Below are positions 45,588 through 55,282 of a stretch of DNA of 64,000 bases, piece by piece (the first letter of the stretch is position 1; each line of letters begins with the position of its first letter). Origin of the DNA: an uncultured Alistipes sp. (GTDB lineage: Bacteria; Bacteroidota; Bacteroidia; Bacteroidales; Rikenellaceae); assembly GCA_937880705.1 (NCBI GenBank), contig CALGRZ010000068.1:1-64000 (forward strand). The letters run 5' to 3'. The notes under the pieces are model-generated. The model did not search any database, was not told the DNA's origin, and was given only the letters and a program-made list of their open reading frames with translations. Both the position numbers and the translations under genes were made by a program.

Positions 45588-46532
45588 CTAATCGAATGAT
45601 TGCATGCTTGATAGTGCTATTCGTATTATACGCTGATACTCCTCGGGTGTAAGCTCCATGAAGAAGTAGTGCACAGGGTCAACGCGCGTATCGTTAAATA
45701 TCACCTCATAGTGCAGGTGGGGTGCAAACGATAGGCCCGAATTGCCCGACAACGCTATGATATCCCCTCGCTTAACCTTGTCGCCTCGGCGAACACGAAT
45801 ATCGAGCAGGTGGCTATACGACGTTTCGTAGCCATTGCCATGGTCAATGGTGATAGCCTTGCCATGTGTCGAGTTCTTCTCCGACAAGGTTTTAACCACA
45901 CCATCGGCTGTAGCGAACACGGCAGTGCCTTCGGGCACAACATAGTCAACACCATGATGCTCACGCATAGTGCGATGGAACGGATTAATTAAAGGTTTTT
46001 TGCCCGCAGCAAGCAGGGTGAGCTGGCGGTTGTTAACAGGTTGAATTGACGGCACACAATCAATTGACATACCGCCACTTTCAATGGCATAGCTCAAGTC
46101 GTCAAGCGAACGATCCAACTTAACTCGCTTTTGCTCTGCATTATTAAGATCGCCATCTAACACGATGTGTAGCTGATCATTATCCTGCATAACAAGCTCT
46201 CGGTGCAGCTCGTAGCGACTATTCTCATAGTCGGCCACCAGGTCGTATGGGTTCGACTCAAACAGCTTGCGAAAGACATTCTCATCGCGTGCCACGACAT
46301 TCTCGAGCACCACGTTTAGCGAGTCGTAACGCTCGGTGAGTATGGCGTACTCTTCTCGCATCTTATCGGTGGAGTGCCTTAGACGATATTCGCTCGGAGT
46401 GTCAACCGTAAGCATCAGTATAATATACCACATAAACACCATACCCACCCACGTCAACGACTTGATGACAAAGGGTATGAACTTACGTTGTTCACCTCGT
46501 TTATTGGTTGATATGCGATGTTTCAAATTCAT
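45588..46532 (-). CDS. M23 family metallopeptidase (second of a tandem pair)
   Basis: The 314-residue protein has one N-terminal membrane helix (about 25-45), a coiled-coil segment (about 55-130) and a C-terminal lysostaphin-type domain with the zinc ligands in HHGVD and HLHYEV. All active residues are present, so it can probably cut peptidoglycan peptides in the periplasm. It is a paralogue of the gene directly upstream, five bases away. Confidence 0.9.
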   Translation of the reverse strand: MNLKHRISTNKRGEQRKFIPFVIKSLTWVGMVFMWYIILMLTVDTPSEYRLRHSTDKMREEYAILTERYDSLNVVLENVVARDENVFRKLFESNPYDLVADYENSRYELHRELVMQDNDQLHIVLDGDLNNAEQKRVKLDRSLDDLSYAIESGGMSIDCVPSIQPVNNRQLTLLAAGKKPLINPFHRTMREHHGVDYVVPEGTAVFATADGVVKTLSEKNSTHGKAITIDHGNGYETSYSHLLDIRVRRGDKVKRGDIIALSGNSGLSFAPHLHYEVIFNDTRVDPVHYFFMELTPEEYQRIIRIALSSMQSFD

Positions 46533-46537
46533 GTTTA

Positions 46538-47491
46538 TTAGTTCTTTTCGGTTGACGCCTCAAGCTGCTCCATAAGGGCGATATATGCCTCTGGCGTGAT
46601 ATCCTTGTTGAAGTAGTGTATGGGGTTCACGGTATTATCGCGGTAGCGCACCTCGTAGTGCAGGTGCGAGCTCGTCGACACACCCGTGTTACCCACCTCA
46701 CCGATAACCTGACCTCTTGTCACGCTGTCACCCTCCTGAACATAACGCTTCGAGAGGTGACCGTAACGGCTCTTGTAGCCAAAGCCGTGGTTAAGCTCGA
46801 TAAGTTCACCATATCCGCTTCGCCAGCGCGACTCGCTAACCACGGCATTGCCGGTAGCATATACGGGTGTTCCCTTGGGTGCCGCCAGGTCGATACCCTC
46901 GTGCTTGCGCCATGTGCCATAGCGAGGGTGCATGCGCATACCGTAGAGGCTGCTCACACTGCGTAGCTTGGTACGGTCGATGGGCCAAATGGCGGGTATT
47001 ACGGTTGAGAACTCCTCCTTATTCTCGGCCAGATCCTGCGTATCGTCCAGCGAGCGTGAGGCGTAGTAGATGTTTCGCATCAGACGATCCATCTCGAGCC
47101 ATGTGCGCGTCATGATATCTTCGTACCTATCGCCATCGAGTGATGCGTACTTCGAGTCACGATATTCGGAGTACACCTTGGGGATGGAGAGCGTGTCGAC
47201 ACCCAGCAGGGGTCGATAGACGTAGTGGTCGCGATGTTTGACATCGGATAGGGTATGCTCGGCAAGGGCTATCTTCTCGCGAAGGATGCCGTATTGCTCC
47301 TCGAGGCGCATATTGTCGCGACGTATATAGGAGATCTTGGGGGTGTCGACAAGTGTCGAAATGACGAGGTTGCATACCGCCGCAATGACGAGCGACACGA
47401 GCAACTTTGTGGCTATACGACGCCCCTTGGAGGCTCGTTTTCGAGGTTGAGCGGTGCTGTTATCTATGTTATTTGGTCTGTCGGTCATCAA
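46538..47491 (-). CDS. M23 family metallopeptidase (first of a tandem pair)
   Basis: The 317-residue protein has the same plan as its neighbour: membrane helix (about 25-45), coiled coil, and an M23 domain with HEGIDLAAP and HLHYEVRY. A basic cytoplasmic tail (KRASKGRR) precedes the helix. The pair probably arose by duplication and may form a heteromer for cell-wall remodelling; that is inference. Confidence 0.9.
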   Translation of the reverse strand: MMTDRPNNIDNSTAQPRKRASKGRRIATKLLVSLVIAAVCNLVISTLVDTPKISYIRRDNMRLEEQYGILREKIALAEHTLSDVKHRDHYVYRPLLGVDTLSIPKVYSEYRDSKYASLDGDRYEDIMTRTWLEMDRLMRNIYYASRSLDDTQDLAENKEEFSTVIPAIWPIDRTKLRSVSSLYGMRMHPRYGTWRKHEGIDLAAPKGTPVYATGNAVVSESRWRSGYGELIELNHGFGYKSRYGHLSKRYVQEGDSVTRGQVIGEVGNTGVSTSSHLHYEVRYRDNTVNPIHYFNKDITPEAYIALMEQLEASTEKN

Positions 47492-47530
47492 ATAAATTCA
47501 ATTTATTGAATAATTTCCTGATAAACGCTA

Positions 47531-47561
47531 CAAAATTACGGTAAATTGTGTAATTTTGCAA
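47531..47561 (-). promoter_or_regulatory. Promoter of the M23 operon
   Basis: On the minus strand TTG (47561-47559), 20 bases, then TAATTTTG (47538-47531). It overlaps the alaS -7 box on the other strand. Confidence 0.55.
47551..47558 (+). promoter_or_regulatory. -7 element of alaS
   Basis: TAATTTTG on the plus strand about 43 bases before the alaS ATG; no clear -33 box. Confidence 0.35.
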
Positions 47562-47600
47562 CCGCGTAATAAAATAGGAGTAAAATTAAATAAAACAGAT

Positions 47601-50213
47601 ATGGAATCAAACAAGGTAAGACAGGCGTTTTTGGACTTCTTCCGCACCAAACAGCATGAGATTGTAGCCTCTGCTCCGATGGTTGTAAAGAACGACCCCA
47701 CATTGATGTTCACCAATGCGGGTATGAATCAGTTTAAGGATATCTTCTTGGGCAACGCTCCCCGTAAGTGGCCGCGCGTAGCCGACACGCAGAAGTGTCT
47801 GCGAGTGTCGGGTAAGCACAACGACCTCGAGGAGGTAGGCCACGACACCTACCACCACACCATGTTCGAGATGCTCGGCAACTGGTCTTACGGCGACTAC
47901 TTCAAGAAGGAGGCTATCGAGTGGGCCTGGGAGTTGCTTACCGAGGTCTATAAATTGGACAAGAGCCGCATGTATGCCACCGTATTTGAGGGTAGCGAGG
48001 AGGATGGCGTAGCCTTCGATCAGGAGGCCTACGACTACTGGAAGCAGTTCCTGCCCGAGGATCACATCATTCGCGGCAACAAGAAGGATAACTTCTGGGA
48101 GATGGGCGAGACCGGTCCCTGCGGTCCCTGCAGCGAGATACACTTCGACCTGCGCGACGAGGAGGATGTAAAGAAGATCCCCGGCCGCGAGATGGTCAAC
48201 ATGAGCCATCCCCTGGTGATTGAGATATGGAACCTTGTCTTTATGCAGTACAACCGCAAGGCCAACGGCTCACTGGAGCCCCTGCCTGCGAAGAATGTTG
48301 ACACAGGTATGGGCTTCGAGCGTCTGTGCATGATCCTTCAGAACAAGAAGTCGAACTACGATACTGATGTATTCCAGCCCACCATCGCCCGCATCGCTGC
48401 TTTGTCGGGTAAGGAGTACGGCAAGGACGAGAAGTGCGACGTGGCCATGCGCGTTATCGCCGACCACCTGCGCGCCATCTCATTCTCGATTGCCGATGGT
48501 CAGCTCCCCGCTAATGCCAAGGCCGGCTATGTTATCCGTCGTATTCTGCGCCGTGCAGTACGCTACGGCTACACATACCTCGGCTTCACCGAGCCCTTCA
48601 TCTGCAAGCTCGTGGATGGCCTCGCCAAGCAGATGGGCCACCAATTCCCCGAGCTCGTAGCACAGCAGACACTCATCGAGCGTGTTATCGAGGAGGAGGA
48701 GGCATCATTCTTGCGTACTCTGGCCACCGGCATCAACCTGCTCGATGGCGTCATTAAGAGATCAAACGGCATGATCTCGGGCAAGGATGCCTTTGTTCTC
48801 TATGACACCTACGGCTTCCCTATTGACCTCACCGAGCTTATTGCCAAGGAGCAGGGCGTGGAGGTCAACATCGAGGAGTTCGAGAAGGAGCTTCAGGTAC
48901 AGAAGGAGCGTTCGCGTAACGCCGCCCAGCAGGATATAGACGACTGGCAGGAGATCATCTCGATTAAGGAGAGCGAGTTTATCGGTTACGACAACCTCGA
49001 GGCCGATGTGCGCATCGCCCGCTACCGTCGTGTAAAGAGCAAGAATAATGTAACATACCAGCTTGTATTTGACCACACCCCCTTCTATGGTAACTCGGGT
49101 GGTCAGATTGGCGACACAGGCTATATTGAGAGCGACGAGGAGAAGATCGACATCGTTGCAACCGAGAAGGAGAACGGCCTTATCATCCACATCACCAAGC
49201 AGCTGCCCGCAAATCCCGCTGCCACATTCCGCGCTGTGGTAGAGGCGAAGGCTCGTCAGTCGGCCGCCAACAACCACACCGCAACCCACCTTGTAGACTA
49301 CGCCTTGCGCACCGTGCTTGGCTCACATGTCGAGCAGAAGGGTTCGATGGTAACGCCCCAGGGTCTGCGCTTTGACTTCTCGCACTTCCAGAAGGTTACT
49401 CCCGAGGAGCTGCGCGAGGTGGAGCGTCTGGTAAACCGCATGGTACGCGAGAACTATCCTCTCAAGGAGAACCGCGAGGCCACCATGGCCGAAGCCGAGG
49501 CCGCAGGTGCTATCATGCTCTTTGGTGAGAAGTATGGCGACAAGGTGCGTATCGTAAACTTCGGCCCTTCGACCGAGCTTTGTGGCGGTACCCACACCTC
49601 GGCAACAGGTACTATCGGTATGTTCAAGATCATCTCGGAGAGCGCGATCTCGGCCGGTGTGCGCCGTATTGAGGCCGTTACGGGCGAGGCTGCCGAGTCG
49701 TTGATCTACGCTGCGCAGGATGTAATCTCCTCTATCGAGCAGCTTGTCCACAACCCCAAGGTGGTGCAGGCCATCGAGAAGATGATCGAGAGCAACGACG
49801 CTCTGGGTCGCGAGGTGGAGCAGATGCGCAAGGAGAAGGTTAACGATATCGCCGAGCACATGGCAGCAAATGTAACACGAAAGGATGGCGTGGCACTGCT
49901 CACCCGTGTATCGCAGTACCAGCCCGCCATGATGAAGGATCTGGCATTTGCTTTGCGTCAGCGCATCACCGAGCGTCTTGTGATGGTTGTAGGCAATGTC
50001 TATGACGGCAAGCCCACGCTCAACGTGATGCTCTCGGATGATGTTGTCGCTATGGGCGTTGATGCCGGTGCCGTAGTACGCGAGGCGGCGAAGCTTATCA
50101 ATGGCGGTGGTGGTGGTCAGAAGCACTACGCAACAGCCGGTGGTAAGAACGTAGATGGCATGCAGGCAGCTGTAGACAAGGCCATCGAACTGATCATGGA
50201 GAAGATGAAGTAA
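47601..50213 (+). CDS. alaS: Alanyl-tRNA synthetase
   Basis: AlaRS charges tRNA-Ala and edits mischarged Ser and Gly. The class II core begins at [14 protein letters not shown] and includes [15 protein letters not shown]; the editing domain has [12 protein letters not shown] and [10 protein letters not shown] with the zinc ligands, and a C-Ala domain ends with [15 protein letters not shown]. The frame opens at 47556, but ATG 47601 ([10 protein letters not shown]) is the normal start, giving 870 residues. gpmI follows by 26 bases. Confidence 0.97.
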   Translation: MESNKVRQAFLDFFRTKQHEIVASAPMVVKNDPTLMFTNAGMNQFKDIFLGNAPRKWPRVADTQKCLRVSGKHNDLEEVGHDTYHHTMFEMLGNWSYGDYFKKEAIEWAWELLTEVYKLDKSRMYATVFEGSEEDGVAFDQEAYDYWKQFLPEDHIIRGNKKDNFWEMGETGPCGPCSEIHFDLRDEEDVKKIPGREMVNMSHPLVIEIWNLVFMQYNRKANGSLEPLPAKNVDTGMGFERLCMILQNKKSNYDTDVFQPTIARIAALSGKEYGKDEKCDVAMRVIADHLRAISFSIADGQLPANAKAGYVIRRILRRAVRYGYTYLGFTEPFICKLVDGLAKQMGHQFPELVAQQTLIERVIEEEEASFLRTLATGINLLDGVIKRSNGMISGKDAFVLYDTYGFPIDLTELIAKEQGVEVNIEEFEKELQVQKERSRNAAQQDIDDWQEIISIKESEFIGYDNLEADVRIARYRRVKSKNNVTYQLVFDHTPFYGNSGGQIGDTGYIESDEEKIDIVATEKENGLIIHITKQLPANPAATFRAVVEAKARQSAANNHTATHLVDYALRTVLGSHVEQKGSMVTPQGLRFDFSHFQKVTPEELREVERLVNRMVRENYPLKENREATMAEAEAAGAIMLFGEKYGDKVRIVNFGPSTELCGGTHTSATGTIGMFKIISESAISAGVRRIEAVTGEAAESLIYAAQDVISSIEQLVHNPKVVQAIEKMIESNDALGREVEQMRKEKVNDIAEHMAANVTRKDGVALLTRVSQYQPAMMKDLAFALRQRITERLVMVVGNVYDGKPTLNVMLSDDVVAMGVDAGAVVREAAKLINGGGGGQKHYATAGGKNVDGMQAAVDKAIELIMEKMK

Positions 50214-50239
50214 TAGTTTAATAGAACGACAAAAGAACT

Positions 50240-51766
50240 ATGAGCAACAAAGTTTTACTGATGATTTTGGACGGTTGGGGCAATGGTGATCACACCAAGT
50301 CGGATGCCATCTACTCAACCAACCCTGAATATATTAACGCCATGACGGCGCAGTACCCCCATGCCGAGCTTAAGACCGACGGCGAGAATGTAGGTCTGCC
50401 CGAGGGTCAGATGGGTAACTCGGAGGTGGGTCATCTCAATATCGGCGCAGGACGTGTTGTGTACCAGGACTTGGTGAAGATCAACCGCGCCTGCCGCGAC
50501 AACTCGATACTTCAGAACGAGGAGATAGTCAAGGCCTTTGAGTATGCCAAGCAGAGTGGTGCCAATGTGCACTTTATGGGTCTGGTGTCGGACGGTGGTG
50601 TACACTCATCGCTTGACCACCTCTTCAAGTTGTGCGACATCTCAAAGCACTACGGCATCGACAACACCTTCGTTCACTGCTTTATGGATGGTCGTGACAC
50701 CGATCCTCGTAGCGGCAAGGGCTTTATCGAGGCCTTGGAGAAGCACATGGCCGCTTCGGCAGGCAAGATTGCATCGATCATAGGCCGCTACTACGCCATG
50801 GATCGTGACAAGCGATGGGAGCGTGTTAAGATCGCCTACGACCAGCTGGTAAATGGCATCGGTGAGAAGTCTACGAATATGGTCGAGGCCATGCAGAAGT
50901 CATACGACGAGGGCATTACCGATGAGTTTGTCAAGCCTATCGTAAATGTAGACGCAGAGGGCAATGCCATCGGCACCATCAAGCCCAACGATGTGGTTAT
51001 CTTCTTCAACTACCGTAACGACCGCGCCAAGGAGCTCACCATAGTGCTCACGCAGCAGGATATGGCCGAGGAGGGTATGCACACCATGCCTCTGTACTAC
51101 TGCTGCATGACCCCCTATGATGCCAAGTTTGAGGGTCTTCACATCCTCTTTGACAAGGATAATGTACCCAATACAATAGGTGAGTATATCGCCAACCAGG
51201 GTCTTAAGCAGTTGCGTATAGCCGAGACCGAGAAGTATGCCCACGTCACCTTCTTCCTCAATGGTGGGCGCGAGGATAAGTTTGCCGAGGAGGATCGCAT
51301 CCTTGTTGCATCACCCAAGGTTGCCACCTATGACCTGCAGCCCGAGATGTCGGCCTACGAGGTTAAGGACAAGTTGGTCGAGGCTCTCGGCGAGCAGAAG
51401 TACGACTTCATCTGCCTGAACTTTGCCAATGGCGATATGGTTGGCCACACAGGTGTCTACGAGGCTATCGAGAAGGCCGTTAAGGCTGTCGATGAGTGCG
51501 TGAAGGATGTTGTGGAGGCTGCCAAGAAGAATGGTTATGAGGTAGTTCAGATTGCTGACCACGGCAATGCCGACAACGCACTGAATGCTGACGGCACACC
51601 CAACACGGCACACTCGCTCAACCCCGTGCCCATTGTTGTAGTCTCGGATCGCATAGCGAAGGTTAAGGATGGCATCCTGGCCGACGTAGCTCCTACGGTG
51701 CTCGACCTTATGGGTCTTGAGAAGCCTGCCGAGATGACCGGCAAGTCGCTTGTCGAGTACAAGTAG
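50240..51766 (+). CDS. gpmI: Cofactor-independent phosphoglycerate mutase
   Basis: GpmI interconverts 3- and 2-phosphoglycerate in glycolysis with two Mn2+ ions. The alkaline-phosphatase-like motifs are complete: LMILDGWG, the phosphoserine loop [31 protein letters not shown] and [10 protein letters not shown]. At 508 residues it is full length. A strong terminator follows. Confidence 0.97.
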   Translation: MSNKVLLMILDGWGNGDHTKSDAIYSTNPEYINAMTAQYPHAELKTDGENVGLPEGQMGNSEVGHLNIGAGRVVYQDLVKINRACRDNSILQNEEIVKAFEYAKQSGANVHFMGLVSDGGVHSSLDHLFKLCDISKHYGIDNTFVHCFMDGRDTDPRSGKGFIEALEKHMAASAGKIASIIGRYYAMDRDKRWERVKIAYDQLVNGIGEKSTNMVEAMQKSYDEGITDEFVKPIVNVDAEGNAIGTIKPNDVVIFFNYRNDRAKELTIVLTQQDMAEEGMHTMPLYYCCMTPYDAKFEGLHILFDKDNVPNTIGEYIANQGLKQLRIAETEKYAHVTFFLNGGREDKFAEEDRILVASPKVATYDLQPEMSAYEVKDKLVEALGEQKYDFICLNFANGDMVGHTGVYEAIEKAVKAVDECVKDVVEAAKKNGYEVVQIADHGNADNALNADGTPNTAHSLNPVPIVVVSDRIAKVKDGILADVAPTVLDLMGLEKPAEMTGKSLVEYK

Positions 51767-51784
51767 GGTAGTCCCTCGTACAAC

Positions 51785-51822
51785 AAAAATACCGTTCGAT
51801 GGTCTTCGAACGGTATTTTTTT
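51785..51822 (+). terminator. Terminator after gpmI
   Basis: AAAAATACCGTTCGA (51785-51799) pairs with TCGAACGGTATTTTT (51806-51820), and the T-run continues. It is symmetrical enough to serve the convergent gene as well. Confidence 0.9.
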
Positions 51823-51843
51823 GTTTATGGTGAGGGGTAGCAT

Positions 51844-52260
51844 CTACTCGCTCTGGCTCGCTGTGTGATCGTATGCAGCGACTACCGTTTGGCTCCATGG
51901 AACATTGGCCGTATTGCATACCTCTACAATAAACGTCTCGGGCTGCAGGCTGTCGGTTAAGGTCTTGGATACGAAGGTAAATGAGAATTGTTGGTTCTTG
52001 CCCGATACCCAAAGATATGTATCGTCATGCAATACAATCGTATGATTCTTCATAATTACCACTTTGCACTCCCCCTTGAAGCCGCTTAATGTACCACTAC
52101 AAAGATATGTGTGCCAGGTATAGTCACCATCTACTTTCTCGTTGATACACTTGATGTCGACATCGATGTTGACCCTACGACGCATAATGTCCTCCTCATA
52201 ACAGCTGCACTGCAGCACGGCAATAGCCACGACTAATAATAGATAGATTGCTCTTCTCAT
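51844..52260 (-). CDS. Small lipoprotein of unknown function
   Basis: The 138-residue protein has a signal-peptide-like start ending in LQCSC, so Cys20 or so may be lipidated, although Gln at the -3 position is unusual. The remainder is beta-rich, with conserved-looking Cys at CINEK, LCSG and GECKV. I do not recognise a family. It stands alone between the gpmI terminator and tRNA-Ala, in the opposite direction to both. Confidence 0.6.
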   Translation of the reverse strand: MRRAIYLLLVVAIAVLQCSCYEEDIMRRRVNIDVDIKCINEKVDGDYTWHTYLCSGTLSGFKGECKVVIMKNHTIVLHDDTYLWVSGKNQQFSFTFVSKTLTDSLQPETFIVEVCNTANVPWSQTVVAAYDHTASQSE

Positions 52261-52387
52261 GATATTTTGTTTAATGGTTTACTCTCTTTTGTTGTTTTAG
52301 CTACATTCCAATAACGAACAGAGGGGGTATTTTGTAACATTGCAACCTAAAAAAAATATCACCATCTATAAAATAAGAGCAAAAAAC

Positions 52388-52418
52388 TTTGTACAATTAA
52401 AAAATAGGTGTATCTTTG
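52388..52418 (+). promoter_or_regulatory. Promoter of tRNA-Ala
   Basis: TTTG (52388-52391), 19 bases, then TATCTTTG (52411-52418), 12 bases before the tRNA. Confidence 0.8.
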
Positions 52419-52430
52419 CACCATCAAAAT

Positions 52431-52504
52431 GGGGGTTTAGCTCAGCTGGTTAGAGCGCTTGCATGGCATGCAAGAGGTCGTGAGTTCGAATCTCATATCC
52501 TCCA
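52431..52504 (+). tRNA. tRNA-Ala (anticodon GGC)
   Basis: The anticodon arm is CTTGC-ATGGCAT-GCAAG with anticodon GGC. The D-arm GCTCAGCTGGTTAGAGC and T-arm GTGAG-TTCGAAT-CTCAT are standard. The acceptor stem has one T-T mismatch and one G-T pair. The CCA end is not encoded. Confidence 0.93.
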
Positions 52505-52512
52505 CAAACAAG

Positions 52513-52538
52513 GCGACTGATTTTTCAGTCGCTTTTTT
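52513..52538. terminator. Terminator of tRNA-Ala
   Basis: The stem GCGACTGA / TCAGTCGC (with base 52513 adjacent) closes on a TTTT loop and is followed by a T-run. Confidence 0.85.
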
Positions 52539-52623
52539 GTTTATTAAAGGGGTATATCATTGGGGCAAATATTCTAAATTGTCCAAATATATACTCTATA
52601 CGGTTCGTTCAACAAGTAGGGTA

Positions 52624-52681
52624 TTGCCATATTGAACATAGTGACTACCTTTGCAGTACCAACTCCTGGTTGGTATATTTG
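52624..52681 (+). promoter_or_regulatory. Two nested promoters of a possible small RNA
   Basis: P1 is TTG (52624-52626), 19 bases, TACCTTTG (52646-52653). P2 uses the TTTG of that box (52650-52653) as its -33, then 20 bases and TATATTTG (52674-52681). Both match the consensus well. Confidence 0.5.
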
Positions 52682-52760
52682 CATTGGCCATCGCGCCAAC
52701 TATTCGTCATCTTTTTTTTTCTGCCGACTCGATGTGAATTGCGTCGGCAGAGCCTTTTTA
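52658..52760 (+). ncRNA. Candidate small RNA
   Basis: From the nested promoters, the transcript would carry a hairpin TACCAAC / GTTGGTA (52657-52675), a small stem TTGGC / GCCAA (52684-52699), a nine-T run (52712-52720) and a terminator-like hairpin CTGCCGAC / GTCGGCAG (52721-52750) with trailing T residues. No open frame of note is present. It runs antisense to the 3' end of the PARP-like transcript. It is a prediction only. Confidence 0.35.
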
Positions 52761-53780
52761 TTATGAGCCGAAGATATCCCTATATATAGGTGGTGTCCAA
52801 AGGCTTGTGCCTCCCCAGGTGCGAGCATACTTGCCTGTTGCGGCATACTCACGGTATAGAGGGCGTATACGCCATGGGTGGTCGTAGGCATTCTCGTGGT
52901 CAACCATGCAGTACTCCCACCAACGATAGCTACCCGTAGTGCGCCACCACTCTACGGTGGTAATGCCGTTGTCGATGGCCCACTTGGTAATGCTGTGGCC
53001 ACGCTTTGCCACCCAGTGCTCGCAGATGTATGGATGCAGGTTGAGGTTTTCGATACGGCCAAGCGTGACACGACATACGATGATGATACCACACGAGTAG
53101 TGGAAGGCCGTAGACCTGTTGGGCGCAAAGTAGATGCCGTAACCGGCAAAGGCTCCTCCTCCCACGCGCCACTCATTGGGACGTGCTATGCTGGTGCTTG
53201 CATCGTGTGATGTGCCATGATAGAGCGTGAGCGTGGGGATGATGATCTCGACAATGGTAAATGTCACGGTCTCAAGCAACGACAGCACGAACTTTCCCGA
53301 GTAGTAGAGGATACGCAACGGCATATAGAGCAACCATCGCCAAAAGTAGTCCCAGCCGCTATAGTAGCGCATGTCGCCAAGCTGCGGATTGAATATCTCG
53401 CCAAGCATATCGAAGAGCATGAATACATTGCGCACGACAATATTATAGGCGATGGCGTTAAAGGCTCTCAAGGGTGTGAGAGCCACATAAAGCAGAGCTT
53501 CAACCAACCAGTTTATATGGTTATCATAGACCCACTTAATCGCACCACCCGGCTGCTTAAGCATAAACCTCCACGGCTTCTGCAGATGAAACTGCAACCA
53601 GTTTGTAAACTGCAAAATCTTAATCGGCAGGTATAGTATTATGGCCGGAATAATGACATCGAGGTTTGTGATAATCTCGCGCACAGCCACTGCTGCCATG
53701 CCCAGTACATAGCCTATAACATAGGGGATGACGTGCAGGGCTATGTAGCCGATTACTATAACCAGGATTATTTGCAGCAT
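52761..53780 (-). CDS. Membrane-anchored PARP-like ADP-ribosyltransferase domain protein
   Basis: Residues 1-180 are hydrophobic and aromatic-rich, with a clear membrane helix at 1-30 and further membrane or interface segments. From residue 184 the protein looks like a PARP catalytic domain: LYHGTS (186-191, H188), GYGIYFAPNRSTAFHY (213-228, Y217) and WWEYCMVD (287-294, E289), giving an H-Y-E triad in the right order. PARPs transfer ADP-ribose from NAD+. The spacing is more compact than in eukaryotic PARP1. It lies 13 bases after the caspase-like lipoprotein gene. Activity and target are unknown. Confidence 0.65.
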   Translation of the reverse strand: MLQIILVIVIGYIALHVIPYVIGYVLGMAAVAVREIITNLDVIIPAIILYLPIKILQFTNWLQFHLQKPWRFMLKQPGGAIKWVYDNHINWLVEALLYVALTPLRAFNAIAYNIVVRNVFMLFDMLGEIFNPQLGDMRYYSGWDYFWRWLLYMPLRILYYSGKFVLSLLETVTFTIVEIIIPTLTLYHGTSHDASTSIARPNEWRVGGGAFAGYGIYFAPNRSTAFHYSCGIIIVCRVTLGRIENLNLHPYICEHWVAKRGHSITKWAIDNGITTVEWWRTTGSYRWWEYCMVDHENAYDHPWRIRPLYREYAATGKYARTWGGTSLWTPPIYRDIFGS

Positions 53781-53792
53781 CTGTCAACGTGA

Positions 53793-55265
53793 TTAGTCGA
53801 TGTCAATCACAATCTCGTAGCTGCTATTAGGCTCGAAGTCAGCATTGTAGACAATCAGGAAGTTCTCGTCAACCACCATCTCCCAGGGCTGACCCTCGGC
53901 TGCGCGCGGGTTCTTCAGACGCTCGGGGAAGATATATGTGAAGGGCAGATCCAGCACATGCTCCTGCTTGAACTTATCGCCACGCATACGCTCGATGCTG
54001 AAGTTGCTGAAGGTATTTATCGTCACTATGCACTTGCCCGCACCATCTTTAATACGACAGCTGATGCTGTAATCGCGCTCTGCATCAACGGCTTGCAGTC
54101 TAACATCCCACTTGGGATCGCCGTAGTAGGCAAGCACATCACGGTCGTGCCAGAAGCCAAGCTCATCGGTAGAGGGCTCACGGCCTATCACCTCTGCCAT
54201 GCGCAGGGGTGCAGTCTCAAACTCCGTATCCTCAAAGTCGGGATAACGCTCCTCCAAAAGCTCGGGATACCATTCGTTCTGCTGATGCAGGAAGTCCTGC
54301 TGGTTGATGTATACGGCCTGTGATAGGGTATAGCGGTGGGGGTTGCTCACCCAATACTTGAGTGCACCCCAGCCATTTCTACCGTGCCATGTGGTTACGA
54401 CATATCCGATCATAGTCGCGGCATTAGAGCCATTCATCCACGCGATAGCCATACTCTCCTTGGTATTGTTCACATCACCGATAAGGCAGTTACCCACTGC
54501 GGCATATACTTTACGCTTGCCACTCTCCTGCAGGTCCCACTTCTCACCCGTAAAGCGATCATCGGCATAGAGCTTACCATCGGCAGGCTTCAGATTACCA
54601 AGCGAGTAGGGCATCTCGAGGTTCTTCTGTGTGGCATGTGCAGCAGTTACCACAAGGTCGGGATCATAGGCTGCATAGAGGTCAGTGAACTTACGCAACA
54701 CCTGCTCCTTGGCAACGGTATCGGTGGTGATGACACCATCACGACCGCGCTTCTCGCCCCACAGACCACGAGTGTGGTCGTCAACCCATGCGTAGTTGTC
54801 AAACCACTTTGCGCTGTTCAGCTCCATGATGGTAGCTACGGCATCCTTGATAAGCAGGGGCTCGGTGCTGTTATCAACCATCTTCATCGCTGCAGAGGCA
54901 TCGTAGCCGGTGATTATTCCCCACATAAAATCTGCGTAGATATCGTCGTCAATGGTGCGGCTAAACAAATGTAGGTCAATAACATAGTCACAACCTATAT
55001 TCTCGGGCTTCTCCACAATTGCAACATATCGAGGGTATAGCTCGCGGAGCGCATCCTCGCACTCGCGGGGTGTAGTCGCGTAGCTGATAATGTCGGCACC
55101 ATGCTTCTCGGCCAGCTTCTCGGCCACGGCCATCCACTCGCTGTCCTGCTCGACAGCCGATGAGACGATAACAACATAGTTGTTGGGTAGGGTAGCACGG
55201 CTGCATGCTGAAGCCACAAGTGCTACTACAAATAATACGACGGTTAGTAGTTTATTTATTTTCAT
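53793..55265 (-). CDS. Gingipain (C25)/caspase-like lipoprotein
   Basis: The signal peptide ends in the lipobox VASAC (Cys21), so the protein is probably lipid-anchored. The first domain alternates strands and helices (YVVIVSSAVEQ, GADIISYATT, YVAIVEKPENIG). The second carries VVTAAHATQ (His210) and AVGNCLIGD (Cys260), then MIGYVVTTWHG. This resembles the catalytic His and Cys of C25 gingipains, where a C-x-x-G-D motif also occurs. The last 120 residues form a beta-rich, Ig-like domain. A peptidase is likely; specificity is unknown. Confidence 0.6.
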   Translation of the reverse strand: MKINKLLTVVLFVVALVASACSRATLPNNYVVIVSSAVEQDSEWMAVAEKLAEKHGADIISYATTPRECEDALRELYPRYVAIVEKPENIGCDYVIDLHLFSRTIDDDIYADFMWGIITGYDASAAMKMVDNSTEPLLIKDAVATIMELNSAKWFDNYAWVDDHTRGLWGEKRGRDGVITTDTVAKEQVLRKFTDLYAAYDPDLVVTAAHATQKNLEMPYSLGNLKPADGKLYADDRFTGEKWDLQESGKRKVYAAVGNCLIGDVNNTKESMAIAWMNGSNAATMIGYVVTTWHGRNGWGALKYWVSNPHRYTLSQAVYINQQDFLHQQNEWYPELLEERYPDFEDTEFETAPLRMAEVIGREPSTDELGFWHDRDVLAYYGDPKWDVRLQAVDAERDYSISCRIKDGAGKCIVTINTFSNFSIERMRGDKFKQEHVLDLPFTYIFPERLKNPRAAEGQPWEMVVDENFLIVYNADFEPNSSYEIVIDID

Positions 55266-55282
55266 ACGTTTATATTGTTTAT

